Counted from the first letter of the stretch, positions 1-8,147 are shown. The stretch: 64,000 nucleotides of DNA from Moraxella lacunata (GCF_900453205.1 NZ_UGQU01000003.1:248001-312000); one strand, 5' to 3'. Translations and numbers: made by a program. The notes: generated by a model from the sequence alone, not told the origin.

Positions 1-1
1 G

Positions 2-367
2 TATCATCATGATTTGCCATATTTGTCAAAAGATGATGTGCCGATTGTGCTTTTTCATCATGATTATGATGAAGCTGATATTCTGGCAAAAGATTTACAG
101 GATTTTATTTTTTATTTGATGTTGTATGGCGTTGTTGATATTGAGACTGACAGCGAGCTTATGCAGGATATTGGGACAAATTTAGCCAATTATCTAAAAA
201 GCCATAAAAAATACCTAAAACCCGAGCATTACGATGTCATCAAGAAAATTTATGGATATGATTTTGATGATAATAAAGAAGGATTGATTGATGAAGATGA
301 ATTTATAAAAATTTTACATGAGCATATCGGCTTTGAAGGATTATTGACAAGTTTTGATTGTCGGTAA
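2..367 (+). CDS. Hypothetical protein, 5'-truncated by the window edge (SMI1/KNR4-like tail, tentative)
   Basis: The reading frame is open from base 2 without a convincing start, so the true start lies upstream of the window. About 121 residues are visible, acidic and soluble, with no membrane segment or signal. The stretch around VPIVLFHHDYDEADILAKDL followed by a hydrophobic helix resembles the C-terminal half of SUKH (SMI1/KNR4) proteins, where a beta strand precedes a helix packing on the fold. Such proteins are often immunity proteins of contact-dependent toxins. The assignment is by eye only and could be wrong. The 164 bp before the next gene is AT-rich with no obvious terminator. Confidence 0.5.
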   Translation, partial: YHHDLPYLSKDDVPIVLFHHDYDEADILAKDLQDFIFYLMLYGVVDIETDSELMQDIGTNLANYLKSHKKYLKPEHYDVIKKIYGYDFDDNKEGLIDEDEFIKILHEHIGFEGLLTSFDCR

Positions 368-531
368 ATTGTTTGATATCAAAAATTGGTATTATTAAGA
401 TGTATTATTAATGTCAAACAATATATTATTTTATAAAAAATATAAATTTTCTTATAAGAATATATTTGTCTTGCTTTTTAAAGCCCCCATCTTAATGATA
501 AAATAAATTCCCTTGTAAAAAACCAAATCCC

Positions 532-1419
532 ATGCCAAAACTTCTACCCCTACTCTGCACCGCCTTAGCCTTATCTGCTTGTGTGAGTACGCACGCTCCA
601 CAGGACAGCTTGCAAGACAATTTGTGGCAATCACCCGCACCCACATTCGCCCCACATACCCCAAAAGCCGAACGCATCGCCCAAATCGCCCTGCGTGAAC
701 ACAAGGCATGGGGCGAGCCGTTTATCACCACAAACGGACAAATCGCCAAATATAGCCATTACGAATCCGAAAACGCACGCCTGACGGACGGCTCACGGGC
801 GTGGGAGCGTGTAGTGGCGTATTGGCGTGATAGTGGGGCGTTGGCACGGCTTGATAGGGCGTTGCCTTATGAGCGTTGCGACAAGGCGGACAGCGGCGAG
901 AACGCCAGCACCAACATTTGCCGAGCCTTTGTGAGTGATGTGGCATGGTCGGCAGGCTTTGTGTCGTATGTGATGAGACAGGCGGACGTGGATTTTTATG
1001 TGTCGCCACGCCATTTTGATTATATCGCCACATCTTGGCAGGGCGTGGGCGATTATCGCACGGCAGACCCTTTGGTAAGCCCCCTAAAACAGGGCGATAT
1101 ACTGTGCTATGTGCGAAGTTATGGGCGTGAGCTGATTGGCAGTTATCAGGATTTGGATAAGTATTTGGCGGATAATGGACGTGGTTTGCCTGCTCATTGT
1201 GATATTGTGGTCAAGACTGATAAGAAAAATCGTGAGATTTGGCTCATCGGCGGTAATGTACTGCATACCGTCATGCTACGCAAAATGCCTATGGATAATG
1301 ACGGCAAGGCGATATTACCAGCCCCAAGCGAGACAGAATGTAGTCCCAATCATGAAACGGCGTGTAATTTTAATCGGCAAAATTGGGTGGTGGCATTGGT
1401 GTTGCAGGAGTGGGATTAA
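532..1419 (+). CDS. DUF2272-type lipoprotein
   Basis: This 295-residue protein starts with a lipoprotein signal (MPKLLPLLCTALALSAC, lipobox LSAC), so it is expected in the periplasm anchored to a membrane. The rest resembles DUF2272 proteins, a family related by fold to NlpC/CHAP-type papain-like enzymes. The segment with 'CRAFVSDVAWSAGFVSYVM' and the later 'PAHCDIVV' would hold the Cys and His region of such a fold. No function is established from sequence alone. The gene ends 10 bp before the right end of an inverted IS110 copy, so the insertion appears to have spared the coding region but removed the native downstream context. Confidence 0.75.
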   Translation: MPKLLPLLCTALALSACVSTHAPQDSLQDNLWQSPAPTFAPHTPKAERIAQIALREHKAWGEPFITTNGQIAKYSHYESENARLTDGSRAWERVVAYWRDSGALARLDRALPYERCDKADSGENASTNICRAFVSDVAWSAGFVSYVMRQADVDFYVSPRHFDYIATSWQGVGDYRTADPLVSPLKQGDILCYVRSYGRELIGSYQDLDKYLADNGRGLPAHCDIVVKTDKKNREIWLIGGNVLHTVMLRKMPMDNDGKAILPAPSETECSPNHETACNFNRQNWVVALVLQEWD

Positions 1420-1493
1420 ATACAATAGTAGCAACTGTATCCCTAAAGAATACAGTACCACCAACCCTCATTAACTTTGTTGGCTTGTGGATG

Positions 1494-2531
1494 TTACTTA
1501 ACGCTAAGATTAAGATGATAATCCGCTTGCCAAACACTGTCATTTCTAACAATGGCGTTAATGACGATTAGGAGTTTACGCATACAAGCGTTGATGGCAA
1601 CTTTAAAGGGTTTGCCTTTGCCTATCAAACGCTCATAAAACTGTTTAAATTTGGGTTCATATTGTCTTGCCACATTGGTGGCATTGTATAAGACATTACG
1701 AACCGATTGCCTACCCCCTTTGCAATGGCTCTTGTATTTAAGTGTGCCACTTTCTTTGGGGTGTGGGGCAACGCCCACTAAGGAGGCGATTTCTTTATTG
1801 CTTAATGTACCAAGTTCAGGTAACATTGACATCAAGGTAGCGACAGTAACACCACCAATCCCCTTGATGTCTTTAAACTTTTTTGTGGTGTCATCAAAAT
1901 GTTTGCTTAGGGTGTCGATGTCTTGTTCTAACTTAGCAATCTGTTCATCAAGGTAAGCAATGACTTGTTTAACACTCTCAAGCTGACTTTGATGAATTTG
2001 CCAAATACGGTTCTTTTCTTGTACACGCATTGCCACAAGCTGATGACGGCGTACTACCAATGCCTCTAAGCGTTCTTGCTCTTCGCTTGGTGGGACATAG
2101 AGCAAATGAGTAAGTTTGCTCTCATCAAGACTTAAAAACTTGGCATAAAGAGCAAGCATTTTGGCATCTTGGTTATCTGTCTTAGCATTAGAATAAGACT
2201 TAGCAAACTGGCTGGTTTTATTAGGATTGGCAATCACCACATTAAAGCCTGATTGATACAGGGCTTTGGCAAGGGGGATTTCTAATCCGCCTGTACTTTC
2301 AAGTACTACCAAAGCTAGGTTTGTGCCTGCATTGGTATTAAGATAAGCCATCGCTTGTTTGATGTCGCCCCCAGTGTTTGAAAAGGTTTTGGTTTTATCC
2401 TTACAAGAAAGTGATACCACAAAGACCTTTTTGCCCACATCAATGCCACAGTAAATGGGTTCATTGGGCTTGTTCGCTACATTGGTTTTGGTTTGCTTGG
2501 TATTTTTGGTTTGTTTAGCATTATTCATCAT
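1494..2531 (-). CDS. IS110-family transposase (DEDD recombinase)
   Basis: This 345-residue transposase has the IS110 architecture. An N-terminal RuvC-like DEDD domain starts at 'YCGIDVGKKVFVVSL' and holds the first Asp. Next come the 'LVVLESTGGLEIPLAKAL' segment (Glu) and 'AKTDNQDAKMLA' (Asp pair), then a coiled-coil linker around residues 175-210. The C-terminal Tnp domain has 'IKGIGGVTVATLMSMLPELG' and the conserved serine region near 'HPKESGTLKYKSHCKGGR'. It is intact and has the same 345-residue sequence as the second copy. Family enzymes cut and join DNA guided by an element-encoded bridge RNA; a candidate lies immediately upstream. Confidence 0.93.
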   Translation of the reverse strand: MMNNAKQTKNTKQTKTNVANKPNEPIYCGIDVGKKVFVVSLSCKDKTKTFSNTGGDIKQAMAYLNTNAGTNLALVVLESTGGLEIPLAKALYQSGFNVVIANPNKTSQFAKSYSNAKTDNQDAKMLALYAKFLSLDESKLTHLLYVPPSEEQERLEALVVRRHQLVAMRVQEKNRIWQIHQSQLESVKQVIAYLDEQIAKLEQDIDTLSKHFDDTTKKFKDIKGIGGVTVATLMSMLPELGTLSNKEIASLVGVAPHPKESGTLKYKSHCKGGRQSVRNVLYNATNVARQYEPKFKQFYERLIGKGKPFKVAINACMRKLLIVINAIVRNDSVWQADYHLNLSVK

Positions 2532-2532
2532 T

Positions 2533-2680
2533 AACCTGCCTTGTATTCGGTTTAGAGTCTATCAACTGTACGGTTTTGATTGATGAAAGGTTATCCACTC
2601 TTAAAGCTACGACACGAACTTAATCTTGGGTGGTTGCCCTTATGGTTCTAAGGTGCGTACAAGATGTGGATAACGGGTTT
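2533..2680 (-). ncRNA. Candidate IS110 bridge RNA, copy 1
   Basis: This is the non-coding left end of IS copy 1, identical to 8678-8825 and described there in detail. The target-guide-like segment TACGCACCT falls at 2651-2659 on the minus strand. Boundaries are approximate: the 5' end is set about 7 bases after the TATAAT box and the 3' end just before the transposase start. Confidence 0.55.
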
Positions 2681-2713
2681 TTGCTTATTATACCTTAAAA
2701 GGGGGTATACAAA

Positions 2714-2730
2714 GGTGTGTATTACGCACC
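2714..2730. repeat. GTGCGT palindromic repeat (IS target, copy 1)
   Basis: The sequence GGTGTGTATTACGCACC is a 17-bp palindrome with one mismatched position, one of at least six GGTGCGTNNTACGCACC-type palindromes in the window. It touches the left end of IS110 copy 1, so the element sits directly beside it. Confidence 0.7.
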
Positions 2731-2866
2731 GTTTTGGCATACAAAAATTACTTTACACTTAACTTAAAATATTAATTTATTGACTATGCAGTAATTATTT
2801 TTAATTGCAGGGGCAAATTGCAACTCACCCGTGCTAAATAAATCACTTATATAAAGGATAATAATT

Positions 2867-2883
2867 GGTGCGTGGTACGCACC
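2867..2883. repeat. GTGCGT palindromic repeat
   Basis: A GGTGCGTGGTACGCACC palindrome, intact and unoccupied, in the 336-bp non-coding stretch between IS copy 1 and pheA. The rest of that stretch is AT-rich up to about 2910 and then strongly C-rich (2922-2999), with seven runs of three to five C. I see no gene in it. Confidence 0.7.
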
Positions 2884-3048
2884 TTACCTTTCGTTTGTTT
2901 TTATCAATTTAACACCCACAGCCCCAAAAACCGCCAATTTCCCCAACCAATCCCCACAAAATCACCCCCAAACCCCAAAAAAACATTTGCCCAAACCCCT
3001 AGTATTCATGTATCATTAACCTATTTTTAGCACACAAAAAGGGCAGAC

Positions 3049-4161
3049 ATGAGCAAACAAACCCCCAAAGCCAACCTAGACACCAACCAAATTACCGATT
3101 TGCGTGGCAAGATTGACAGCATTGATGAACAAATTCAACGACTTATCAACGAGCGAGCAGGCATCGCCCAACAGGTCGCCATCGCCAAAAAGAACCATGA
3201 AAATCACCCCATTTTTTATCGCCCTGAACGTGAAGCCCAAGTGCTAAAAGCGGTCATGGCTCGTAATACAGGACCTTTGAGCGGTGAGAAAATGGCACGC
3301 CTATTCCGTGAGATTATGTCGGTGTGTTTGGAGCTTGAAGCTCCGCAAAAGGTCGCTTTTTTGGGGCCTGTTGGCACGTTTACCCACGCCGCCGCCCTAA
3401 AACATTTTGGTAAGGCAGCGACAACCGTACCGCTTGCCACGATTACCGATGTGTTTCGTGAAGTGGAGGCGGGCTCTGCCATGTATGGCGTGGTGCCTGT
3501 GGAAAATTCCAGTGAGGGCGTGGTCAATCATACGTTGGACGCCTTTCTGGGGTCAAGTCTTAAAATCATCGGCGAGGTGGAGTTGCCCATTCATCACAAC
3601 TTTTTGGTGGCAGAACACACCAAGGTGGACAGCCTAAGTCGCATTTATTCGCACCAGCAGTCGCTTGCTCAGTGCCGTCATTGGCTTGATGTCAATTTCC
3701 CCAATGTGGAGCGTGTGGCGGTATCAAGCAATGGCGAGGCGGCAAAACGCCTGCAAAACGAATGGCATTCGGCTGCCATTGCAGGCGATGTGGCAGTGGC
3801 AGAATACGGCTTGCACAAGTTGTACGAAAACATTGAGGACAACCCCAACAACACCACTCGCTTTCTTATCATCGGACACGAAACAGTTGCCCCAAGCGGT
3901 CAGGACAAAACGTCCATAGTCGTGTCAAGCCCAGACCGTGCAGGGGCATTGATTGAGCTACTAGAACCCCTAAAAAAACACGGCGTATCCATGACGAGCA
4001 TTGAGACCCGCCCCGAACGCCCCAACAAATGGGCGTATGTGTTCTTTATTGATATGATTGGACATATTAATGATGATAATGTCAAAAATGCCATTGATGA
4101 CATTGCCAAAATCGCCAAAGACGTGCGAGTATTGGGGTCATATCCTAAGGCGGTTTTGTAA
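3049..4161 (+). CDS. pheA: Bifunctional chorismate mutase / prephenate dehydratase (P-protein)
   Basis: This 370-residue P-protein converts chorismate to prephenate and then to phenylpyruvate, the committed steps to phenylalanine. The domains run in the usual order. An AroQ-type chorismate mutase covers about residues 15-95 ('DLRGKIDSIDEQIQRLINER'). The prephenate dehydratase follows at about 105-285, starting 'VAFLGPVGTFTHAAALKHFG', with the 'NSSEGVVNHTLDAF' loop and the 'NTTRFLII' catalytic Thr-Arg-Phe motif. A C-terminal ACT domain carries an ETRP motif (usually ESRP), the expected site of feedback control by phenylalanine. The ATG at 3049 is preceded by AAGGGCAGAC. tyrA and aroA lie downstream, separated by inserted accessory genes. 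Confidence 0.95.
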   Translation: MSKQTPKANLDTNQITDLRGKIDSIDEQIQRLINERAGIAQQVAIAKKNHENHPIFYRPEREAQVLKAVMARNTGPLSGEKMARLFREIMSVCLELEAPQKVAFLGPVGTFTHAAALKHFGKAATTVPLATITDVFREVEAGSAMYGVVPVENSSEGVVNHTLDAFLGSSLKIIGEVELPIHHNFLVAEHTKVDSLSRIYSHQQSLAQCRHWLDVNFPNVERVAVSSNGEAAKRLQNEWHSAAIAGDVAVAEYGLHKLYENIEDNPNNTTRFLIIGHETVAPSGQDKTSIVVSSPDRAGALIELLEPLKKHGVSMTSIETRPERPNKWAYVFFIDMIGHINDDNVKNAIDDIAKIAKDVRVLGSYPKAVL

Positions 4162-4199
4162 AATCATGATGATAAAATTGCCCTGTTTTGGGGTAATTT

Positions 4200-4339
4200 G
4201 GTATTGTTAATTAACCCTATCTTTGAGCGGTTTTGTAGGGGTAAATTGCAATTTGCCCTTTGACAAAATGTTGATTTTGGGCGAATGTAATTCGCCCCTA
4301 CTGCCCGAATTTTAAAACATATTTTTATTAACCAATACC
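4200..4339. repeat. MITE-like element, copy A (140 bp, TIRs, imperfect 8-bp TSD)
   Basis: The element begins GGTATTGTTAATTAACC and ends TTATTAACCAATACC, forming imperfect terminal inverted repeats. Inside is the hairpin GGGCGAATGTAATTCGCCC. A second copy at 14002-14142 has the same layout. Its flanks GGTAATTT and AGTAATTT match at 7 of 8 positions, as for an old target-site duplication. It contains no ORF and lies between pheA and the AbrB/VapC pair. Confidence 0.75.
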
Positions 4340-4364
4340 AGTAATTTTAAATAGGGAGTAAACA

Positions 4365-4625
4365 ATGATTACTGATACAGTAACAATTAACGAATACGGG
4401 CAAGTAACATTGCCGATGTGGTTTTTTGAAAAAATTGGAGCAAAAAAAGGCTCTCCATTAACCATTCAATTTGATGAACAAAGTGGCAATTTCCAATTTT
4501 TATCGCCCACTCATCAAGACGAACCAAAAAAGCAAATTAAATCAGGGTTTGGTATGCTAAAAACACATTTATCAGCACAAGATTTAGATGTAGATGTGGC
4601 ACAATTTGCAAGAGATATTTTATGA
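4365..4625 (+). CDS. vapB: AbrB/MazE-type antitoxin (VapB role)
   Basis: This 86-residue protein has an N-terminal swapped-hairpin AbrB DNA-binding domain (about residues 5-48, 'TVTINEYGQVTLPMWFFEKI' then 'GSPLTIQFDEQ'). Its C-terminal tail is expected to wrap around and block the toxin. Its stop overlaps the start of the PIN-domain toxin gene (ATGA), so the two are translationally coupled. Family knowledge predicts autorepression by the toxin-antitoxin complex at the upstream promoter. A good AGGGAG ribosome site precedes the ATG. Confidence 0.85.
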   Translation: MITDTVTINEYGQVTLPMWFFEKIGAKKGSPLTIQFDEQSGNFQFLSPTHQDEPKKQIKSGFGMLKTHLSAQDLDVDVAQFARDIL

Positions 4626-5044
4626 TTGGTTTGGATACAAATGTCTTAGCTCGCTATTATGTGCAAACCCAAAATGATGATATAAAAACGCAAAAGCAAA
4701 AACAAATTGCCAAGCAACTTCTTGACCATTCGCCAAGTTTATTTATTGCTAATACGGTAATTATTGAGTTTGAATGGATATTGCGTGCAATTTGTAAATT
4801 TAGTGTTGATGATATTATATTGGTTTATGAGCATTTATTATCCCTACCCAATGTATTTTTTGAAAATAAAACAATGATAGAAAAAGCCATTATTTTTGCC
4901 AAAGCTGGCATTGAATTTACGGACGCATTTCATTTGGCAAGTTATCAACATTGCAACGTCATGTATTCGTTTGACAATAAAGGTTTTGCCAAAAAAGTGG
5001 AAAAGTATCAATTTTTGCCAACCGTGATTGTGCCAAGTGAATAA
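4622..5044 (+). CDS. vapC: PIN-domain RNase toxin, VapC family
   Basis: This 140-residue PIN-domain protein is predicted to be an Mg-dependent RNase that cuts a structured RNA, usually tRNA or rRNA. The acidic active-site residues are visible: Asp5 in 'MIGLDTNVLA', Glu in 'VIIEFEWIL', Asp in 'IEFTDAFHLA' and Asp in 'YSFDNKGF'. It overlaps vapB by four bases. Its stop lies one base before the tyrA ATG, so tyrA may be partly transcribed with the module. The pair is an insertion into the pheA-tyrA interval. Confidence 0.88.
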   Translation: MIGLDTNVLARYYVQTQNDDIKTQKQKQIAKQLLDHSPSLFIANTVIIEFEWILRAICKFSVDDIILVYEHLLSLPNVFFENKTMIEKAIIFAKAGIEFTDAFHLASYQHCNVMYSFDNKGFAKKVEKYQFLPTVIVPSE

Positions 5045-5045
5045 G

Positions 5046-5966
5046 ATGACTACCAAACCATTATTTAACAAAACCGCCATTATCGGACTTGGGCTTATCG
5101 GCGCAAGCCTTGCAACCGCCATGCTTGACAAAAGGCTCACCCATGAGATTGTGGCGTGCGATGACAATGCCGACACCCTAAAAACCGCCCAAGAAATTGG
5201 GCTTATCTCGCAAGGCTCGTCCATGCTCACGGACGTGCTACAAGGGTGCGATTTGGTCGTGATTTGTGTGCCTGTGCAAGCGGTGTTGCCGATTTTTCGT
5301 ACGCTCGCCCACGCCAAAAAAAGCGGACTGCTTACGGACGACTGTATCGTGAGCGACGTGTGTAGCACCAAAATGAACGTCATCACCGCTTGCAACACCG
5401 CCCAAGATGAAACGGGCATTGACCTAAATTTTGTCCCTGCTCACCCCATTGCAGGGGCGGAGCGGTCTGGGGTACTCTCTCGTAAGGCGGATTTGTTTGT
5501 CAATCATGCCCTTATCATCTGCTCCAATCAAGCGGACGATATTTATACCAATAAAATCATAGACTTATGGCAAAATATCGGAGCGGTTGTGAGTCTGATG
5601 ACCCCACAAAAGCACGATGAAATCCTAAGCCTAACCAGTCATTTGCCCCATTTATTGTCCTATGCCTTGACTTATCAGCTTGCCAAAGATGATGATAATT
5701 TAGAGATTTTTAAATATGCGGCGGGGGGATTTCGGGATTTTAGCCGTATTTCGGCAAGTAGTCCGATTATGTGGCACGACATTTTTTTGGCAAATAAACA
5801 GGCGGTATTAAAAGGGTTAGATGAGTATCAAAAGATATTGGACGAATTAAAATCTGATATTGAAAATAACAATTCAGATAAGTTATTAGAAACTCTTGCC
5901 ATTGCCAAAAATGCCAGAGAATATTTTGGACAGCTTTTGATTGAAAAAGAGAAGCTCAAACAGTAA
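5046..5966 (+). CDS. tyrA: Prephenate/arogenate dehydrogenase
   Basis: This 306-residue enzyme oxidatively decarboxylates prephenate (or arogenate) with NAD(P) in tyrosine synthesis. It has an N-terminal Rossmann motif 'AIIGLGLIGASLATAML', the 'VPAHPIAGAERSG' substrate-binding motif with the catalytic His, and the all-alpha C-terminal dimerisation domain. A longer GTG start at 5028 exists, but the ATG at 5046 gives the family's usual N-terminus. In several related gammaproteobacteria tyrA is fused to aroA; here it is a separate gene and aroA is 4.4 kb away. Its last 25 codons recur in diverged form at 6661-6735. Confidence 0.93.
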   Translation: MTTKPLFNKTAIIGLGLIGASLATAMLDKRLTHEIVACDDNADTLKTAQEIGLISQGSSMLTDVLQGCDLVVICVPVQAVLPIFRTLAHAKKSGLLTDDCIVSDVCSTKMNVITACNTAQDETGIDLNFVPAHPIAGAERSGVLSRKADLFVNHALIICSNQADDIYTNKIIDLWQNIGAVVSLMTPQKHDEILSLTSHLPHLLSYALTYQLAKDDDNLEIFKYAAGGFRDFSRISASSPIMWHDIFLANKQAVLKGLDEYQKILDELKSDIENNNSDKLLETLAIAKNAREYFGQLLIEKEKLKQ

Positions 5967-5998
5967 TAAATCAAATCAACCTTTTTAGGAATACGCCA

Positions 5999-6661
5999 AT
6001 GGATATCTTTATCAGCAATCTTGGAGCAAGTTTTGGCATTCATCATTTAATGTTATTTATCAGTTCAGCGGTTATTTTTATTTTGACACCGGGCATTGAT
6101 ACAGTATTTGTATTAAATCGCACTCTACAAAATGGGCGAATGGCAGGGATTTTATCCGCTCTTGGTGTGGCGACAGGTGTTTTGGTACATACTTTATTTG
6201 CCACGCTTGGGCTTGCCAGTATTTTGGCAAAATCAGCAACCGCTTTTATGGTGATTAAATATTTGGGGGCGGTGTATTTGATTTATTTAGGCATTATGGC
6301 GATTAAAAATGCCCTAAATGCTAAAAACTACCAAATCAATGCAGACACCAGCCCAAAATCTACCAAAAACGCCTATTTAATGGGGTTATTAACCAATGTC
6401 TTAAATCCCAAAGTGGCGTTATTCTTTTTGGCATTTTTTCCGCAATTTATCCAAAAAGAACAATTAGCGAGTGCCACGCCTTATTTATTTTTGGGTGGAT
6501 TGTATTCGCTCTTTTCAGCCATTTGGCTTGTATTATTGGCGGTCATTGGAGCGATGTTTATTGGCTATTTGCAAAGTGTCAAAGCAAGACGGTCAATGGA
6601 CGGCATCTCTGGCACGGCTTTTATTGGGCTTGGAGTGAAATTGGGATTTGCACAGCAATAA
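5999..6661 (+). CDS. LysE/RhtB-family amino-acid exporter
   Basis: This 220-residue inner-membrane protein has about six hydrophobic segments and the LysE/RhtB signature 'SAVIFILTPGIDTVFVLNRTL' near residue 23, followed by 'ALGVATGVLVHTLFATLGLA'. The family exports amino acids such as homoserine, threonine or lysine; the substrate cannot be read from sequence. It is inserted right after tyrA (33-bp gap). Its stop codon abuts a second, diverged copy of the tyrA 3' end, which suggests it came in with foreign DNA by homologous recombination. Confidence 0.85.
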   Translation: MDIFISNLGASFGIHHLMLFISSAVIFILTPGIDTVFVLNRTLQNGRMAGILSALGVATGVLVHTLFATLGLASILAKSATAFMVIKYLGAVYLIYLGIMAIKNALNAKNYQINADTSPKSTKNAYLMGLLTNVLNPKVALFFLAFFPQFIQKEQLASATPYLFLGGLYSLFSAIWLVLLAVIGAMFIGYLQSVKARRSMDGISGTAFIGLGVKLGFAQQ

Positions 6662-6735
6662 ACTTTTGAAATTGCTAAAAATGCCAGAGAATATTTTGGG
6701 CAGTTATTGGTGGAGAAAGAGAGGTTAAAAAATAG
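6661..6735 (+). pseudogene. Duplicated 3' end of tyrA (fragment)
   Basis: These 75 bases translate as TFEIAKNAREYFGQLLVEKE and onward, matching the last 24 or so residues of TyrA (TLAIAKNAREYFGQLLIEKE) with only a few conservative changes, and end in a stop. There is no start or upstream domain, so it is a fragment. It marks where the ancestral, or a donor, tyrA gene ended before lysE was placed between. Confidence 0.85.
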
Positions 6736-6760
6736 TTCGTAGAGTATGTAAAGTTTGTAA

Positions 6761-6777
6761 GGTGCGTATTATGCACC
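6761..6777. repeat. GTGCGT palindromic repeat
   Basis: A GGTGCGTATTATGCACC palindrome downstream of the tyrA fragment, same family as 8527-8543 and 62866-62882. Confidence 0.65.
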
Positions 6778-6813
6778 AAATATAAAAAATGATGCGTAAC
6801 AAACAAAACAAGA

Positions 6814-6903
6814 TTATTTTTTAAACTTATTTTTTACATAATTGACACCGATACTAGCAAAAATAAATATAACAATAAGTTTGATGATTGTCATAATATC
6901 CAT
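6814..6903 (-). CDS. 29-residue membrane peptide (small ORF)
   Basis: A short ORF encoding MDIMTIIKLIVIFIFASIGV plus a basic tail (NYVKNKFKK). It consists of one hydrophobic helix and positive C-terminal residues, a form shared by small inner-membrane proteins and type I toxins. It starts 8 bp after the stop of the gene at 6912-7112, on the same strand, behind a GTGAG ribosome-site candidate, so it would be the third cistron of that operon. There is no homology evidence; the call rests on position, ribosome site and hydrophobicity. Confidence 0.35.
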   Translation of the reverse strand: MDIMTIIKLIVIFIFASIGVNYVKNKFKK

Positions 6904-6911
6904 AAATAAAC

Positions 6912-7112
6912 TCACTTTTTGCTTGAATTAAAGATAGCATTGCCAATATACAAAATAAAGCAATACAATAAAAATGCTCCAAAAATATCTACCATTCCAG
7001 ACGAAACCATTCCACGATTGAGCATTTGGACTGCGTTTGGATTTAGAATAATTGCCAACACTAAGGATACAATAGGTATCCAAATTGGAAATTTTTTACG
7101 ATTGTTTGACAT
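6912..7112 (-). CDS. Small two-helix membrane protein, unknown function
   Basis: A 66-residue protein starting MSNNRKKFPIWIPIVSLVLA, with two predicted transmembrane helices (about residues 8-25 and 37-58) joined by a short loop. A longer in-frame start exists at 7154, but the ATG at 7112 has an AGGAG site 9 bp upstream and does not overlap the preceding gene. It lies 10 bp downstream of the 309-residue membrane-anchored gene and probably shares its transcript. I do not recognise the family. Confidence 0.6.
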   Translation of the reverse strand: MSNNRKKFPIWIPIVSLVLAIILNPNAVQMLNRGMVSSGMVDIFGAFLLYCFILYIGNAIFNSSKK

Positions 7113-7122
7113 TGATAAGCTC

Positions 7123-8052
7123 CTAATAACTACTTCGTAATAAATTATCACCAATCATTTGTCTATATTTGACAGCGGAATTCCAAGGGGCAAGTATTTC
7201 ATTTTTAAGGCTACCAGCTCTCATTTTTAGGTATGAGTCTGCATTGTTTTCGGTGTATATGAATTCTGCACCCAATTTTTCCCTAGAAGCCTGTTCTAGG
7301 AAATTCTGATACATTTTCAGAAAAATAGGTATGTAATTTTGTTCAAAACCACGCTCGCTACGAAATTCGTAATGTTTTTCACAAAATTCTAAGAATGTTA
7401 TGTAAAAATCGCCATTATAGACAGCTTTCTTTTTGCCCCTTTGTTGCTCCAATGTATCTACATAAAAACTATGTCTTTCTTGCAGAAAATTCTTTATAAT
7501 AGTAATATTATTCTCATTGTGATTTAATCCATAAATTTTTAATATTAACTCAATCCATTTGTTTTCAATCCCTTTGGCAATACTTCGCCTTTTTTCTCTT
7601 AAATTTTCTATTTGTATGGCTTCATTGGATTGTGCAATATTGCTCAGAACTTGATTGTCTCTATTCTTATCTCCGCTAGGATTACTTGCTATGGCATAAC
7701 GCATCATATCGGTAGAATGCATTTCGTATAGTGTAATACAATGTGTGAAAATAATTAGCTGAAAATAAGCAATTTCCAATTCAAACGCATAACTCCAAGC
7801 GTTTTTATCTTGATTTAATGAGAAAAATCCATCGCTATTTATAATATCCATTGTTTCTTGGTAACTTTTGGATAAGTATTCTAATCCCAATGCGATTTCT
7901 CTATTGTAATTGTTGGTGTGGCTTGATTTTGGGGCTTGGCTATCTTGGTTGTTTTGAGAGAATAAATAAAACAAAATAACAACGCCTGCAAGACCGCCAA
8001 AAAATATAAGAACTTCCACAAAACTCTCCAAAAAATTTTGAATTTCAACCAT
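7123..8052 (-). CDS. Membrane-anchored protein of unknown function
   Basis: A 309-residue protein with one N-terminal transmembrane helix (about residues 13-31, 'VLIFFGGLAGVVILFYLFS'). A largely alpha-helical, charged soluble part follows, predicted to face the cytoplasm. I see no recognisable catalytic motif. It is the first gene of a minus-strand operon with one or two tiny membrane proteins and is divergent from the XRE regulator at 8148, from which it is 95 bp away. That arrangement suggests the regulator controls it. The base composition is more AT-rich than pheA or aroA, consistent with acquired DNA. It might belong to a defence or toxin system, but nothing in the sequence proves that. 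Confidence 0.6.
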   Translation of the reverse strand: MVEIQNFLESFVEVLIFFGGLAGVVILFYLFSQNNQDSQAPKSSHTNNYNREIALGLEYLSKSYQETMDIINSDGFFSLNQDKNAWSYAFELEIAYFQLIIFTHCITLYEMHSTDMMRYAIASNPSGDKNRDNQVLSNIAQSNEAIQIENLREKRRSIAKGIENKWIELILKIYGLNHNENNITIIKNFLQERHSFYVDTLEQQRGKKKAVYNGDFYITFLEFCEKHYEFRSERGFEQNYIPIFLKMYQNFLEQASREKLGAEFIYTENNADSYLKMRAGSLKNEILAPWNSAVKYRQMIGDNLLRSSY

Positions 8053-8147
8053 TATATGTTACAATAATTTATTTTATTTTTAAACCAACCTGCACTTGTC
8101 ATTTGACAACTGCGAGTGGTCTTTTGTTAAAAAATATGGGTATTTTT

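Larger units (their letters stand above)
1430..2712 (-). mobile_element. IS110-family insertion sequence, copy 1 (inverted)
   Basis: The element is 1283 bp and appears identical to the copy at 8646-9928, in opposite orientation. Ends were set by comparing the two copies and their flanks. The left end abuts a GGTGCGTAATACACACC palindrome (read on the minus strand) with a CT dinucleotide at the junction. The right end follows TACAGTTG with the same CT. There are no terminal inverted repeats, which is normal for IS110. It carries one transposase gene and a non-coding 5' end of about 180 bp. Confidence 0.85.

Noticed and set aside
2811-2840. A GGGGCAAATTGCAACTCACCC stretch as a third MITE copy
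   Set aside because: Only about 20 bases resemble the MITE interior, and no ends or target duplication are present.
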